A stretch of 64,000 nt of DNA from Cognatishimia sp. WU-CL00825. GTDB taxonomy: Bacteria; Pseudomonadota; Alphaproteobacteria; Rhodobacterales; Rhodobacteraceae. Both the position numbers and the translations under genes were made by a program. Position 1 is the first letter of the stretch. Each line of letters starts with the position of its first letter. The stretch lies in contig NZ_BAABWX010000001.1 of NCBI RefSeq assembly GCF_040364665.1, positions 682,001 through 746,000 on the forward strand, given 5' to 3'. Of the stretch, positions 7,119 to 16,770 are shown piece after piece. The notes under the pieces are model-generated. The model made no database searches. It was not told the DNA's origin and saw nothing but the letters and a program-made list of their open reading frames with translations.

Positions 7119-7736
7119 TCAGTCGTCCGGTTTTACCAGGCCCAGGCCGCGCAGATAGACGCCAATGCCGGTTTCCAGCAGATCTTCGGGTGGGAAGGGG
7201 CTTTGGGTGCCCGGGGAGTTTCTGGCAAACAGTTCGACCACGCCGTGGCTCATGGCCCAGATATGGGCGGAAAACATGCTGGCCGGTGGGCGTTTATCCG
7301 GTGGGATATGTTGGCTGAGGTCGGTGGCGGCCTGTTCCATCACGCCGCGGGCGCGGGCCGCGACGGCGGCCAGTTCGGGGGTGCGATTGACCGAAATGCC
7401 GCTTTCAAACATGGCGATATAGTGACCTGGGTATTTGCGGGCAAAGGCCAGATAGGCGCGGCCGGTGGCTTCAAAGCTGGCGAGTGCTGAGGGTTGGCCT
7501 TTGTCATAGGCAAATTGCATCAGATCTGCAAAGATTTCATAGCCTTGGCGGGCAGCTTCGGCGATCAGGTCTTCGCGACCTTCAAAGTGCCGGTAGACGG
7601 CGGCTGGGGTGACGCCCGCGGTTTTGGCAGCCTCTGACAGGGTGAAGCCTGTGGGGCCTTTGACCTCGATCAGTTTCAGCGCGGCCTCGACCAATGCCTG
7701 ACGCAGGTTGCCGTGGTGATATCCGCGTTTAGGCAT
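7119..7736 (-). CDS. TetR/AcrR-family transcriptional regulator
   Basis: The 205-residue protein has an N-terminal TetR helix-turn-helix ([20 protein letters not shown], about residues 36-55) and a C-terminal ligand or dimer domain of the WHG type. I chose the ATG at 7736 ([13 protein letters not shown], a common TetR opening). It overlaps the end of the PPK2 gene by 8 bases (ATGCCTAA), so the two are translationally coupled. Ligand and targets are unknown. The operon suggests it could control polyphosphate metabolism, but it may act elsewhere. Confidence 0.88.
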   Translation of the reverse strand: MPKRGYHHGNLRQALVEAALKLIEVKGPTGFTLSEAAKTAGVTPAAVYRHFEGREDLIAEAARQGYEIFADLMQFAYDKGQPSALASFEATGRAYLAFARKYPGHYIAMFESGISVNRTPELAAVAARARGVMEQAATDLSQHIPPDKRPPASMFSAHIWAMSHGVVELFARNSPGTQSPFPPEDLLETGIGVYLRGLGLVKPDD

Positions 7737-8598
7737 GCCAGATATCCGTGCCGCCACATATTTTGTCGTCACAAAGCCCGATGGCTGTGGCATCTTTATG
7801 GGCATAGTCGATGTGATTTAACACATGGCGGATGGCATTGAGGCGCGCGCGGCGTTTGTCATCGCTGCGGATCACGGTCCAGGGGGCATGATCGGTGTCT
7901 GAATTGGCAAAGGTTTCGCTGATGGCCTGGGTATAGGCGTCCCATTTTTGCAGGCCCTCCACGTCGATCCAGCTGAGCTTCCATTGCTTTAAAGGATCGC
8001 TTTCGCGGGCCAGAAAGCGGCGCAATTGTTCGGCGCGCCCGACATTCAACCAGAATTTGATCAGGATGATGCCTTCGTCTGCCAGCATATGCTCAAAGTC
8101 GGAGACTTGATTGAAAAAATGTTGACGTTGAGGATCGCTGCAAAAGCCAAAGACCTTTTCCACCACGCCGCGATTGTACCAGCTGCGGTCAAAAAAGGTG
8201 AGTTCACCGGCAGAGGGCAGATGTTGGATATAGCGTTGAAAATACCATTGGGTGGCTTCGGTTTCAGTGGGTTTGGACAGGGCCACAACCCGCGCCCCGC
8301 GCGGATTCAGGTTTTCGCGAAAGCGTTTGATGGTGCCGCCTTTTCCGGCGGCATCCCGGCCTTCAAACACGATGGCGACGCGTTTGCCACTGTCGCGCAG
8401 GCCAGTTTGCAGTTTGGCCAGCTCTATTTGCAGCAAAGCCATGTCCCGTTCATAAGATTTACGCCCTAGCCGTTTGGCGTGGGGATAACCGGTGTCAAGG
8501 ATATCACCTTTGTCGGCGGTTTGGATCGCAGCGCGCATCGCCTCGGGGGCGGTGGTTTTGTAGAAAGTGCTGATTGCTCCATCAAAGGGCAGCTGCAT
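7729..8598 (-). CDS. ppk2: Polyphosphate kinase 2 (PPK2, class I type)
   Basis: PPK2 uses inorganic polyphosphate to phosphorylate nucleoside diphosphates, regenerating GTP or ATP. The 289-residue product has the Walker [16 protein letters not shown] (about 79-93), the lid module with conserved arginines, and the Walker [14 protein letters not shown] (about 138-150). One PPK2 domain with this length fits class I, NDP-phosphorylating enzymes. The start at 8598 follows GGAGAGGCC. It overlaps the downstream TetR gene by 8 bases. Confidence 0.93.
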   Translation of the reverse strand: MQLPFDGAISTFYKTTAPEAMRAAIQTADKGDILDTGYPHAKRLGRKSYERDMALLQIELAKLQTGLRDSGKRVAIVFEGRDAAGKGGTIKRFRENLNPRGARVVALSKPTETEATQWYFQRYIQHLPSAGELTFFDRSWYNRGVVEKVFGFCSDPQRQHFFNQVSDFEHMLADEGIILIKFWLNVGRAEQLRRFLARESDPLKQWKLSWIDVEGLQKWDAYTQAISETFANSDTDHAPWTVIRSDDKRRARLNAIRHVLNHIDYAHKDATAIGLCDDKICGGTDIWHA

Positions 8599-8639
8599 AT
8601 GGCCTCTCCATTTTTTCTTAATATGGCAACGACTTGCGT

Positions 8640-9587
8640 CTAGTGCAACGGGCGGCGGGCGGCGGCGCGATGAATTGCAGCCACTATTTCTGTTTGTGCG
8701 CTGTGGTGGGGCATATGGCCGATGCCCGGTAACACGGTCAGATGGGCATTGGGCAAGGTTTGCTGCAAAGGGCGAGAATGGATTTCAAGCCCGACCGTGG
8801 TGTCAGCATCGCCATGCACCAGTTCGGTTGGGGTTTGCAGATCTGCATATTGCGTCGAAAGCGCGGTGATTTCCTGCAGCAAGCCCGCGCGTTGCAGGGC
8901 ATTGGCGCGCAGTGAAACGCGGCGCAGGGTCAGACCCGGCCCAAAATGTTGCGCATAGCCGAGCGGGGCAGATTGCGGCGTAAAAACGCTTTCAACTTCG
9001 GCGTTTACGCGGCTTTCGGGCACCCATGCGGTGAGCAATGGAATGACAAGCGGACCCATTATTGGGTGGGACGTCAGTTTATAGAATGTGCTCAGGCCTG
9101 TGGTCCAGGGCAGCGAGGGGGTGGCGATGGGCACCAGGGCGGCAATGTTTTCCGGGTGATGGGCGGCCCAAGCCAGAGCCACCGACCCGCCATAGCTTTG
9201 GCCCATGACGATGGGCGTGTTGGCCCCCAGCTGTGCGGCGGTTTTCTGTAACAGGGCGGCCTGGCGTTGCAGCGTGGCGTTCTTTAGAGGCTCTGAATAG
9301 CCAAGGCCCGGTCGGTCTATCACAATCACCCGAAAGTCGGCGGCCAGCCTGTCCACCAAAGCAAAGGTGAAGTCACGGGTGCTGCCAGAGGAGCCATGGA
9401 TCAACACAAGATCAGGGCCAGAGCCGCGCTGCACCACATGCATTTTGTGGCCGTCGACATCGATGATCTGACCTTCGGGTGGATAGGCCGCCAGGGCGCG
9501 CGCTTCGTTGGCGCGCGCCTTGAGCAGTGTGGTGACTGCAATGGCAAACAGGCAAAGTCCAAATATTATGAACAGCTTAGCGGCCAA
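8640..9587 (-). CDS. Alpha/beta hydrolase with N-terminal membrane anchor
   Basis: This 315-residue alpha/beta-hydrolase starts with a single hydrophobic helix (residues 4-22), so it is probably anchored facing the periplasm. The oxyanion-hole region is [10 protein letters not shown], the nucleophile elbow is GQSYGG with Ser near residue 129, and the acid and base are likely the Asp in VHGDADTTV and the His in PGIGHMPHH. No substrate can be named; haloperoxidase/epoxide-hydrolase-like esterases are closest. Its start overlaps the end of metA by 11 bases, so the two are likely one transcript, though no metabolic link is evident. Confidence 0.85.
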   Translation of the reverse strand: MAAKLFIIFGLCLFAIAVTTLLKARANEARALAAYPPEGQIIDVDGHKMHVVQRGSGPDLVLIHGSSGSTRDFTFALVDRLAADFRVIVIDRPGLGYSEPLKNATLQRQAALLQKTAAQLGANTPIVMGQSYGGSVALAWAAHHPENIAALVPIATPSLPWTTGLSTFYKLTSHPIMGPLVIPLLTAWVPESRVNAEVESVFTPQSAPLGYAQHFGPGLTLRRVSLRANALQRAGLLQEITALSTQYADLQTPTELVHGDADTTVGLEIHSRPLQQTLPNAHLTVLPGIGHMPHHSAQTEIVAAIHRAAARRPLH

Positions 9588-10500
9588 TGTCGTTCATATC
9601 GTAATGGGTGGTTTCATAGACCTCGGTGATCCAGTTGCCATAGAGCAAATGCGCGTGACTGCGCCAGCGGTTCTGCGGTTTTTGGGATGGATCATCGTTG
9701 GGATAGTAATTCATCGGCACATTGATCGGGGTACCATTGGCGATGTCGCGGTCATATTCTTGTTTCAGCGTGTCGCTGTCATATTCAAAGTGATTGAAGA
9801 TATAGAGCCCGCGGCGCTTTGGGTCTTCGACCAAACAGGGCCCGGCATCTTCGCTGGCCAGCAGGGTTTTCAGCCCCGAGGCGGCGTCAATTTCTGACTG
9901 CTTCATTTCGGTCCAGCGGCTAACAGGGATCACGCAATCATCAGAAAACCCGCGCAGGTAATGGCTGGATTCGTCAAGGTTCTGGTGCCGGAAGCAGCCA
10001 AACAGTTTGGCGTCCAGCAGATGTTTTTTCACGCCATGGAAATAGTTGATCATCGCCATGCCGCCCCAGCACACGCCAAAGGTGGAATGCACATTGGTTT
10101 GGGTCCAGTCAAAGACCTCGCAGAGTTCGTCCCAATAGGTCACATCCTCAAAGGGCATGTGTTCGATGGGGGCACCGGTGATGATCAGACCGTCAAATTT
10201 CTCGCCCGAGGCTTTGACTTCGCTAAAGGGACGGTAGAATTCAGCCATGTGTTCGGCGGCCGTGTTTTTGGTCTGATGTTCGCTCATGCGGATCAGTGAA
10301 AATTCGATTTGCAACGCCGTGGCCCCAATCAGACGGGCGAATTGGTTTTCGGTCTGAATTTTCTTGGGCATCAGATTCAACAAGCCAATGCGCAGAGGCC
10401 GGATGTTTTGCCGCTCTGCCTGCCGTTCTGACATGACCATCACGCCTTCGCGCGAAAGCACGTCAAAGGCAGGCAGGTCGGAGGGCAGTTTGATGGGCAT
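9577..10500 (-). CDS. metA: Homoserine O-acyltransferase MetA, predicted acetyl-CoA-using
   Basis: MetA activates homoserine in methionine synthesis. The 307-residue protein has the catalytic Cys144 (STFGVCWGG), and the His and Glu of the triad are in FNHFEYD. The residue that sets donor choice lies in [10 protein letters not shown]: Glu113 corresponds to Gly111 of E. coli MetA (GAPLGLVEF). Glutamate here marks enzymes that use acetyl-CoA, so this is more likely a homoserine O-acetyltransferase than a succinyltransferase. I found no SAM-II riboswitch in the short upstream gaps. The gene follows an ATPase gene by 45 bases. Confidence 0.95.
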   Translation of the reverse strand: MPIKLPSDLPAFDVLSREGVMVMSERQAERQNIRPLRIGLLNLMPKKIQTENQFARLIGATALQIEFSLIRMSEHQTKNTAAEHMAEFYRPFSEVKASGEKFDGLIITGAPIEHMPFEDVTYWDELCEVFDWTQTNVHSTFGVCWGGMAMINYFHGVKKHLLDAKLFGCFRHQNLDESSHYLRGFSDDCVIPVSRWTEMKQSEIDAASGLKTLLASEDAGPCLVEDPKRRGLYIFNHFEYDSDTLKQEYDRDIANGTPINVPMNYYPNDDPSQKPQNRWRSHAHLLYGNWITEVYETTHYDMNDIGR

Positions 10501-10545
10501 GGGAGTGGTGTCCTATTTGGGTAGAGGGGTTATGTAGGGCAGGGC

Positions 10546-11403
10546 TTAGGCTTGCTCAAGGGTCTCGGCGATCAGGTCGTCAAACTCTGACGGGTTTGTG
10601 ACCTGTGCGATGTCTTCGGCGGTGACCGTGATGCCCCAATCTGACATGGCCTGATAGCGCGGTTGGCGGTGGGCCATGGCTTTGGCGTAGGTCCATCTGA
10701 CAAAAGCGTCCGGATCGACCTGTGTTTCGGTGCAGTCGTTTTCTGCGAGGTAGGATTTCCAACTGGAGAGCAGGAATTCCGGTTGATAATACATAGGTTT
10801 AGGTGATTTATCAAAACGGCGGCAGAGTTCTGCGGTATGGGCGTCAGAGCCTTTGATCCAGACCATCAAAGCGTTTTCAGACAGAGATTTTAGGATCGGG
10901 TCGTTGGGGTCCTGGGGATCGACCACTTCGCAGATCGAGCCGCCTGTGTCGCAAATGAAGTTGTCATAGCCATAGAGCGCTTTGGCGCGATGGCTGAAAT
11001 GCGGGGTGTCCAACAGGGCCGAGGTTTCGGCGATGCGGTGCTGCTCTTGGCGGCGCATATATTCGTCAAACGGCAGGCCACCCTGTTCGGGATTGCCGGG
11101 TTTGCCAAGGTAGCTTGAGAGCGGGGTGAGGTTGTTAAATGTGATGTTAGAGCCGATAAAGATGCTGTCAGACAGCAAAAGATCGCGCAAAAACGGCACT
11201 TTCATGGCTTCGGCTTTGGCATTGTCGGCAATGTGTTCGCCCATGTAGCGGGTGCCGATGCGGTAATCGATGGAATAATGGAACCAGTCCCCAGATCCGC
11301 GCAACATGTTGGACACATGGGTTTTGCCCAAGCCAGACATGGCAAAAAGGAGCACTTTCTTTTGCGGCGCGTCACGCCAATCGCTTGCGGATTTGTAGAT
11401 CAT
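10546..11403 (-). CDS. Conserved P-loop ATPase of unknown function
   Basis: This is a 285-residue cytoplasmic protein with a P-loop-like start (VLLFAMSGLGKTHVSNML, residues 17-34) in which the first Gly of GxxxxGK[ST] is Ala. Later conserved-looking parts are FICDTGGSICEVVDP (a Walker B-like Asp) and LMVWIKGSDAHTAEL. It looks kinase- or ATPase-like and lies just upstream of metA, an arrangement I believe is common in Rhodobacterales. No function is known to me. No signal peptide or membrane segment. The ATG at 11403 is the only good start. Confidence 0.75.
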   Translation of the reverse strand: MIYKSASDWRDAPQKKVLLFAMSGLGKTHVSNMLRGSGDWFHYSIDYRIGTRYMGEHIADNAKAEAMKVPFLRDLLLSDSIFIGSNITFNNLTPLSSYLGKPGNPEQGGLPFDEYMRRQEQHRIAETSALLDTPHFSHRAKALYGYDNFICDTGGSICEVVDPQDPNDPILKSLSENALMVWIKGSDAHTAELCRRFDKSPKPMYYQPEFLLSSWKSYLAENDCTETQVDPDAFVRWTYAKAMAHRQPRYQAMSDWGITVTAEDIAQVTNPSEFDDLIAETLEQA

Positions 11404-11492
11404 GGGCCTGCCTCTGGTGGTCTTATCCGTTGGTAGCGGGCAGGGGGCAGAGGGTCAATGTACACCAGGGGATGATCTGATGTAATACATGG

Positions 11493-11519
11493 AAAAACCC
11501 CGCCAATTGGCGGGGCTTT
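11493..11519 (-). terminator. Intrinsic terminator of the FadL-like gene
   Basis: CCCCGCC-AATT-GGCGGGG (11498-11515) with AAAG before and five T residues after, on the minus strand, 20 bases beyond the porin stop codon. Confidence 0.9.
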
Positions 11520-11538
11520 AACAGGGATCAATCCACGC

Positions 11539-12636
11539 TTAGAAGCGGTAGCGAATGCGCAGCCCGGCACCGACAGCGGTGTTGCCGGTGAAGTTGCCGG
11601 CTGTCACAGGTGCGATGGTGGTGAGCGTGGTGGTGGCGTCGCCCACCTCGACCAAGCTCAGCCCACCGGTGATTTCCATTTTGTCCTTTTTATAGGTCAG
11701 ACCAACAGTCACACCGGTTGCCCCGTCTTTGGGCCCAAGATTTGAGGCGTGCCCGCCAACCTGCGGTTCGTACATCAAAGAGACGGCACCGGACCAGTTT
11801 TCATTGAATTTGCGGCCAACCCCCAGCGTATAGGTGACGGTGTCTTCACGAAAGGCCACAAGCGAGGCCCCGGTGGCGGCCATATAGCCTGTTGGTGAAA
11901 TTGCAAAATCAGACCAATTCACCCAACGCACACTGCCAAAGAGCAATGTGTCTTTGGCGATGCCAGATTGCACATCCAGATTGACGGATTGTGGTGTTGA
12001 GACGGTCAACGGCGTGGTGCCCGGCACCGGACCGGTTTCAACCACCGACCAATTGTGGTCGATTGCCGAGTTATATGTCAGGGCAACGCGCAGGGCGATT
12101 TCAGGCTTTTCATATGCCGCGCCCACCACATAGCCGAAACCACCATCTTCGGAGCTGGTGCCGGTATAGCCTGCAACAAAGGGAACGGAAGCTTGGGCCA
12201 TCAGGGTTTGATAGCGCAGCCCGCCAAAGACGCTGATGTTGTTGGCGGTTTTATATTTCAGCAATGCGGTGATTGCTTTGCTGTCAAGTTCAGCTGTCGC
12301 GCCGCCTGCGAAATAGCCGCTCCCGGTGGGGTAACTCACATCTGCGCCAAACGGTTGATCAAAGATCACTGCAAAGGCAAGGCTTTCATTTAGATCCCGC
12401 TTATAGGCGAGGCCGGTTTGGTAATAGGTGTCTGTCATATCGCCTGATGACGCCCCCGGAGTGACGGCAACGCCAACACCCGAAACCGAGGCATCAACCG
12501 CGCCAAAGCTTAGCTCTACGAGACTGCCCTGTTCAAACAATATGCCAACCGATTGCTTGGATCGTTCGACACCGCCTGCCTGGGCTAAAGACGCCATCAA
12601 CGTCAGCGCCGTGGCCCCTTTGATTGCATAGATCAT
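11539..12636 (-). CDS. FadL/OmpP1/TodX-family outer-membrane transporter
   Basis: The 365-residue product has a signal peptide (hydrophobic residues 4-20, cleavage after SLAQA) and then mostly amphipathic beta strands, ending in the aromatic RIRYRF expected of an outer-membrane barrel. The family takes up long-chain fatty acids and other hydrophobic compounds by lateral diffusion. It is shorter than E. coli FadL (about 420), and the N-terminal NPA-type plug motif is not evident, so the substrate is open. It has its own terminator and a spacer with a long inverted repeat upstream. Confidence 0.8.
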   Translation of the reverse strand: MIYAIKGATALTLMASLAQAGGVERSKQSVGILFEQGSLVELSFGAVDASVSGVGVAVTPGASSGDMTDTYYQTGLAYKRDLNESLAFAVIFDQPFGADVSYPTGSGYFAGGATAELDSKAITALLKYKTANNISVFGGLRYQTLMAQASVPFVAGYTGTSSEDGGFGYVVGAAYEKPEIALRVALTYNSAIDHNWSVVETGPVPGTTPLTVSTPQSVNLDVQSGIAKDTLLFGSVRWVNWSDFAISPTGYMAATGASLVAFREDTVTYTLGVGRKFNENWSGAVSLMYEPQVGGHASNLGPKDGATGVTVGLTYKKDKMEITGGLSLVEVGDATTTLTTIAPVTAGNFTGNTAVGAGLRIRYRF

Positions 12637-12706
12637 TCACGTCCTCCCCTACGTGTACTTTCTTATGACGTGTATGGTAGAAATTATGTAATCTTTGCGT
12701 CAACCG

Positions 12707-12746
12707 ATGACCAAGCGTCAGAATGGCGAAGTTAACGCTTGGTCAT
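12707..12746. repeat. 12-base inverted repeat with overlapping alternative hairpin
   Basis: ATGACCAAGCGT (12707-12718) and ACGCTTGGTCAT (12735-12746) are perfect complements separated by 16 bases. A second pair, CAGAATG (12719-12725) with CATTCTG (12744-12750), overlaps it, so the two hairpins exclude each other. The repeat includes the EamA stop codon and precedes the porin promoter. It may be a terminator or an operator. There is no clear T-run. Confidence 0.5.
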
Positions 12747-13609
12747 TCTGAAGTTTTTCGCGTTTCTGATAATATATTCAGATAGTTACCCAGGAAAATC
12801 AACACCGCCCCAAACAGCACATAAATGTCCAGCGGTTCGCTGAAAAACATCGCCCCAACCACGGCAATGACGGGAAGGCGCACAAAATCAAACGGTGCCA
12901 CAACCGAAGCGGGCGCGATTTTCAGGGCATTTGTGATGCAGAAATGCGCCAAAAGCCCCGCAAGGCCGATCAGGATTACATAGGGCAGCATCGTGGCACT
13001 GGGCCGGGTGATGTTCAAATCATAACCCGCCGCAATCACGCCAAACCCGGCTTGCATCAAGGTCAGATAAAACAAGATGCACACGGTGCTGTGGCTTTGG
13101 GTCAGTCGTTTGGTAAAGATGAAAGTCAGCGCAAAGAAGATGGCGCAGCTGGCGGCGATAATGAACCCAAGCCCAAGCGGGGCGCTGCCCGGACGGGCGA
13201 CAATCAAGATACCAATAAAGGCGATCACGGCGGCCAAAAGCGCAATGGGGCGCAGCGGGCTGCGCAGCAACAGGGGTGACAGCAGCAACACCCAAATCGG
13301 CGTGGTGAATTCAAGGGCAAACAGCTGGGCAAGTGGCATCAGGCCAAGGGCAAAGAACCACAGGTTTTGACCAATAAAGTGAAAGATATTGCGCAGCGCA
13401 TGGGTGCCTAGGTTCTGCGTTGTGATGGCTTTCCAGTTGCCAGTGGCTGTGGTCAGGATACAGATGATCAGCAAGCCCACAAAGCTGCGGTACATCATGA
13501 CTTCGAACGTATCGAGTTCTGCGGCAACGATGCGCCCGGATATGGCCATTGTCGAAAACGAGACAATGGCGCCGCTCATCCAGAGGGCTGCAAGAAAGAT
13601 TGGGTTCAT
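12743..13609 (-). CDS. DMT-superfamily EamA transporter
   Basis: This 288-residue inner-membrane protein has two EamA repeats of about five helices each (first 5-135, second 145-280). The repeat ends show the usual pattern (FTTPIWVLLLSPLLLRSPLR; ALLVFLGNYL-like final helix). The family exports metabolites, often amino acids or bases, but the substrate cannot be predicted. It stands alone on the minus strand. Confidence 0.88.
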   Translation of the reverse strand: MNPIFLAALWMSGAIVSFSTMAISGRIVAAELDTFEVMMYRSFVGLLIICILTTATGNWKAITTQNLGTHALRNIFHFIGQNLWFFALGLMPLAQLFALEFTTPIWVLLLSPLLLRSPLRPIALLAAVIAFIGILIVARPGSAPLGLGFIIAASCAIFFALTFIFTKRLTQSHSTVCILFYLTLMQAGFGVIAAGYDLNITRPSATMLPYVILIGLAGLLAHFCITNALKIAPASVVAPFDFVRLPVIAVVGAMFFSEPLDIYVLFGAVLIFLGNYLNILSETRKTSE

Positions 13610-13675
13610 GGCTGGTCCCGTTGCGCTGCAAGATGAACTGAGCTTGACCTAATTGGCGGGATAGGGAAATCGGTA

Positions 13676-14584
13676 TTATTTGGTAGAGGGTACAGAAAGC
13701 CGTAAGGCTTGGTCGGCGGTCAGCGGGGGTGTCCAGCCGCAGTCTGTTGGCTCAAATTGCAACGAGTCAAACAATTGCTCGTATAAATAGGGTCGCCGTA
13801 CTATGTGGCTGGCGAGTTTGAACAGCGGTTTTGGGGCTGGAAATAAGCGGCGCGGACGGCCAAGTGCGTGCCGCAATTGGGTGGCAATGCGCGTGGTGCC
13901 CAGATCGTCGTGATCGGTGGCCAGTATCTTTGCGGGCAGCGCGTCAGATTGCACGCAATGGCGGATCAGATCCGCAAGGTTTTGCACGGCGATCATGCTG
14001 CGGCGGTTGTCCGCAAAGTCAAAGGGCAACGGATAGCGGCTGTCACAGAGTTTCATCAGCTTGCGCCAGTTGCCCGGTGCATGGGGGCCATAGACCAGCG
14101 GCACGCGCAGAATTGTGGTTTTCAGCGGGCTTTGGGCAAGGATCTCTTCGGCTTCGAGTTTGGCTTGGCCATAGGGCGTGTTGGGATCGGTTGGGTGATC
14201 AAGCGCAATAACCTGATCTGACTTTTGCAGCCCATAGACCGCCACCGTGGACATAAAGATAAAATGCTGCACGCCAGCGGTCTCGGCTTGGCGCAGCAAA
14301 TCGGCGGTGGCATCGCGGTTGGCCAAACGATGATCTGCCAGCGCCGTTTTCGGATCTTCTTTTGTGTGTACGCGCGCGGCACAATGCACCACTGTTTTGG
14401 CCCCGGTCAGCACCTGGGACATGTCGCCAAGCTGGGTCAGATCAAAGCCATGCACCAACCCATTGGTGGGTTTGCGGCACAGGCCAATGGGATATTCACC
14501 AGCCTGTACAAGCGCTTGCATGACGTGGGTGCCGATAAAGCCGCTGGCACCGGTCACAACGATATGCGGTTGATTTTGCGACAT
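13676..14584 (-). CDS. NAD-dependent epimerase/dehydratase
   Basis: This extended short-chain dehydrogenase of 302 residues begins with the NAD-binding VVTGASGFIGTHVMQAL and has the catalytic YGQAKLE (Tyr and Lys of YxxxK) plus the Ser-Thr-Val region FIFMSTVAVYGLQ. These are features of UDP-glucose 4-epimerase-like enzymes; the substrate is probably a nucleotide sugar. The ATG at 14584 is preceded by AAGG and is preferred over one 18 bases upstream. Neighbours give no pathway. Confidence 0.85.
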   Translation of the reverse strand: MSQNQPHIVVTGASGFIGTHVMQALVQAGEYPIGLCRKPTNGLVHGFDLTQLGDMSQVLTGAKTVVHCAARVHTKEDPKTALADHRLANRDATADLLRQAETAGVQHFIFMSTVAVYGLQKSDQVIALDHPTDPNTPYGQAKLEAEEILAQSPLKTTILRVPLVYGPHAPGNWRKLMKLCDSRYPLPFDFADNRRSMIAVQNLADLIRHCVQSDALPAKILATDHDDLGTTRIATQLRHALGRPRRLFPAPKPLFKLASHIVRRPYLYEQLFDSLQFEPTDCGWTPPLTADQALRLSVPSTK

Positions 14585-14647
14585 GACACAGACCTTGATC
14601 AAATTTGTTAGTGGCCGTTTATGCGAAAGTGGCTAAACGACAAAGAC

Positions 14648-14932
14648 TTATTCGTCGCTTTCTTCAATTTCAAAATGCCGCGGGATGCCTTGGGTCACCT
14701 CTGCCCAGACAGATTGCGCGGCCCGGTTCTGATGGGCCTCAAAACCTTTGCGGTCCAAAAAGCTTTCGGCGACGTGAAACCGGCCTGGCTGGTCAAGGTC
14801 TTCGGTCACGTCAAACGTCAGATTTCCGGGCTCGGCGCGGGTCAGACGAATGTGGTCAGGCAATGCAGAACGGACCGCCGCAAGGCGATCCGCTGGAATG
14901 TCGATATATCCGGTCAGTCGGATTATTCCCAT
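14648..14932 (-). CDS. Antibiotic biosynthesis monooxygenase (ABM/YgiN-like) domain protein
   Basis: This small 94-residue protein has the ABM dimeric alpha-beta barrel pattern: an N-terminal strand [12 protein letters not shown], the middle CDVTED-like strand [15 protein letters not shown], then [17 protein letters not shown], where the last His is the usual one of the fold. Homologues act as quinol monooxygenases or ligand-binding proteins. The start overlaps the guaA stop by 10 bases, so it is translated from the guaA message. Confidence 0.8.
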   Translation of the reverse strand: MGIIRLTGYIDIPADRLAAVRSALPDHIRLTRAEPGNLTFDVTEDLDQPGRFHVAESFLDRKGFEAHQNRAAQSVWAEVTQGIPRHFEIEESDE

Positions 14933-16482
14933 TCGATGGTGCCCGGAGGCTTGGAAGTGATGTCATAGGTGCAGCGGTTGATGCCCTTGACTTCGTTGAT
15001 GATGCGCGTGGCGGTTTCGCCCAAAAACTCATGGGTGAACGGGTAATAATCGGCGGTCATACCATCAACCGAATTCACCGCACGCATGGCGCAGGCATAA
15101 TCATAGGTGCGGCCGTCGCCCATCACACCCACGGTTTTCACCGGCAGGATCGCCACAAAGGCTTGCCAGATTTCATCATACAAGCCGTGTTTGCGGATCT
15201 GGTCGATATAGACCGCATCTGCCTCGCGCAGGATTTCCAGCTTTTCGCGGGTGATTTCACCGGGGCAACGAATGGCCAAACCGGGCCCTGGAAATGGATG
15301 GCGGCCAATAAAGCTTTGCGGCAGGCCCAATTCGCGGCCCAAGGCGCGGACCTCGTCTTTGAACAATTCGCGCAGCGGCTCTACCAGTTTCAGACCCATC
15401 TTTTCAGGCAGGCCACCGACATTGTGGTGGCTTTTGATCGTGACCGATGGACCGCCAGAAAATGACACAGATTCAATCACATCCGGGTACAATGTGCCCT
15501 GTGCAAGGAACTCTGCCCCGTCGATTTCATTGGCATATTTCTGGAACACGTCAATGAACAGCTTGCCGATGATTTTGCGTTTGGTTTCCGGGTCAGACTG
15601 GCCTTCCAGCTCGCCCAAAAACAAATCGCTTTCATCCGCAGCAATCAGCTTGATGTTATAATTGTCGCGGAACATGGCGACAACTTCTTTGGCCTCGTCC
15701 TTGCGCAACAAGCCATGGTCGACAAACACACAAGTCAGCTGATCCCCAATCGCTTCGTGGATCAGGATCGCGGCCACAGAACTGTCAACGCCACCTGACA
15801 GACCACAGATCACTTGTTTGTCGCCAACCTGTTCGCGGATCTTTTCGATCATCTGCTCGCGGTAGGCGCCCATGGTCCAGTCGCCTGAGAAACCAGCCAG
15901 TTTGACAAAGTTTTCATACAGCTTGGCACCATTGGGTGTGTGGTGGACTTCGGGGTGAAATTGCACCGCATAAAAATGACGCGACACATCGGCGGTGATC
16001 GCATAAGGCGCGTTGGGCGAGGTGCCATAGACCTCAAAACCCGGTGCAATTTCGCTGACGTGATCGCCGTGGCTCATCCAGACCTGCTCGTCGCCGTCAG
16101 CAAACCAGCCATCCAAAATGGCCAGCTTATTGGCGGGCGTCACAAAGGCGCGGCCAAATTCGGCGGTGCCATGGCCGCTTTCGACCTTGCCGCCAAGTTG
16201 GGTCATCATGGTCTGCTGACCATAACAAATGCCCAGAATTGGCACGCCCAGATCAAAAATCTCTTGTGGCGCACGCGGCGAGCCGTCGCGGGTCACACTG
16301 TCTGGGCCACCGGAAAAGATCACGGCTTTGGGCGCAAAGCTGCGCACAAAATCCATTGTGACTTTTTGATAGGGGTGGATTTCGCAATAGACGTTGAGTT
16401 CGCGCAAGCGACGCGCAATCAGCTGCGTAACTTGGCTGCCAAAGTCGATGATCAATAGGCGGTCATGGGATGTCTCTGTCAT
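14923..16482 (-). CDS. guaA: GMP synthase (glutamine-hydrolysing)
   Basis: GuaA converts XMP to GMP with ammonia from glutamine. The 519-residue protein has a class I amidotransferase domain (about 8-205; nucleophile in [10 protein letters not shown], catalytic His-Glu in FHPEVHHT) and an ATP-pyrophosphatase domain with the P-loop [11 protein letters not shown] (about 228-238). The C-terminal dimer domain ends [17 protein letters not shown], as usual. Full length. The ABM gene downstream overlaps it. Confidence 0.98.
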   Translation of the reverse strand: MTETSHDRLLIIDFGSQVTQLIARRLRELNVYCEIHPYQKVTMDFVRSFAPKAVIFSGGPDSVTRDGSPRAPQEIFDLGVPILGICYGQQTMMTQLGGKVESGHGTAEFGRAFVTPANKLAILDGWFADGDEQVWMSHGDHVSEIAPGFEVYGTSPNAPYAITADVSRHFYAVQFHPEVHHTPNGAKLYENFVKLAGFSGDWTMGAYREQMIEKIREQVGDKQVICGLSGGVDSSVAAILIHEAIGDQLTCVFVDHGLLRKDEAKEVVAMFRDNYNIKLIAADESDLFLGELEGQSDPETKRKIIGKLFIDVFQKYANEIDGAEFLAQGTLYPDVIESVSFSGGPSVTIKSHHNVGGLPEKMGLKLVEPLRELFKDEVRALGRELGLPQSFIGRHPFPGPGLAIRCPGEITREKLEILREADAVYIDQIRKHGLYDEIWQAFVAILPVKTVGVMGDGRTYDYACAMRAVNSVDGMTADYYPFTHEFLGETATRIINEVKGINRCTYDITSKPPGTIEWE

Positions 16483-16585
16483 GGCAGAGCCATAGGCGAG
16501 CGCGGCTTTTTGCGCAAGTGCCCTTGTGGTGCTTTGGCGCGAGTTTGGCGGTTTTGGCAGGCTGCGCTTTGTTCTTGAAAAAAAT

Positions 16586-16637
16586 ACCCCGGGGTGAGCG
16601 CAGAAATCTTGATTTATGTGCGAGGGGCAGCGCCCCT
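16586..16637 (-). repeat. Third copy of the intergenic palindrome, interrupted
   Basis: On the minus strand AGGGGC-GCT-GCCCCT (16637-16623) is followed, after 27 unrelated bases, by ACCCCGGGGTATTTT (16595 downwards). Those parts adjoin in the copy at 7091-7117. The intervening 27 bases are themselves a rough inverted repeat (CGCACATAAAT...ATTTCTGCGC). The rest of the 288-base spacer between guaA and the methyltransferase gene holds no gene that I can support. Confidence 0.55.
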
Positions 16638-16770
16638 GGTGCAGTCAGGCGCTTTTTCTGGGCAATCGCGCCAAGATGTCGCTTTTCCCCCTCAATGGCC
16701 GGATTTTCACGCTCGCAATACCTGTCGCGCGGTAAGCTGGTGGTCAAAGACTGCTGCAACGAGGACAATT

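Noticed and set aside
10501..11538. SAM-II riboswitch upstream of metA
   Set aside because: The spacers before metA (45 bases) and before its operon partner were read on the minus strand; the SAM-II core was not found.
14605..15465. 286-codon plus-strand frame opposite guaA and the ABM gene
   Set aside because: Both minus-strand genes are well supported; no domain is seen in this frame.
16594..16770. 59-codon N-terminal extension of the MttB-family protein
   Set aside because: It reads through the intergenic palindrome and the ATG at 16771 has a better ribosome site and family fit.
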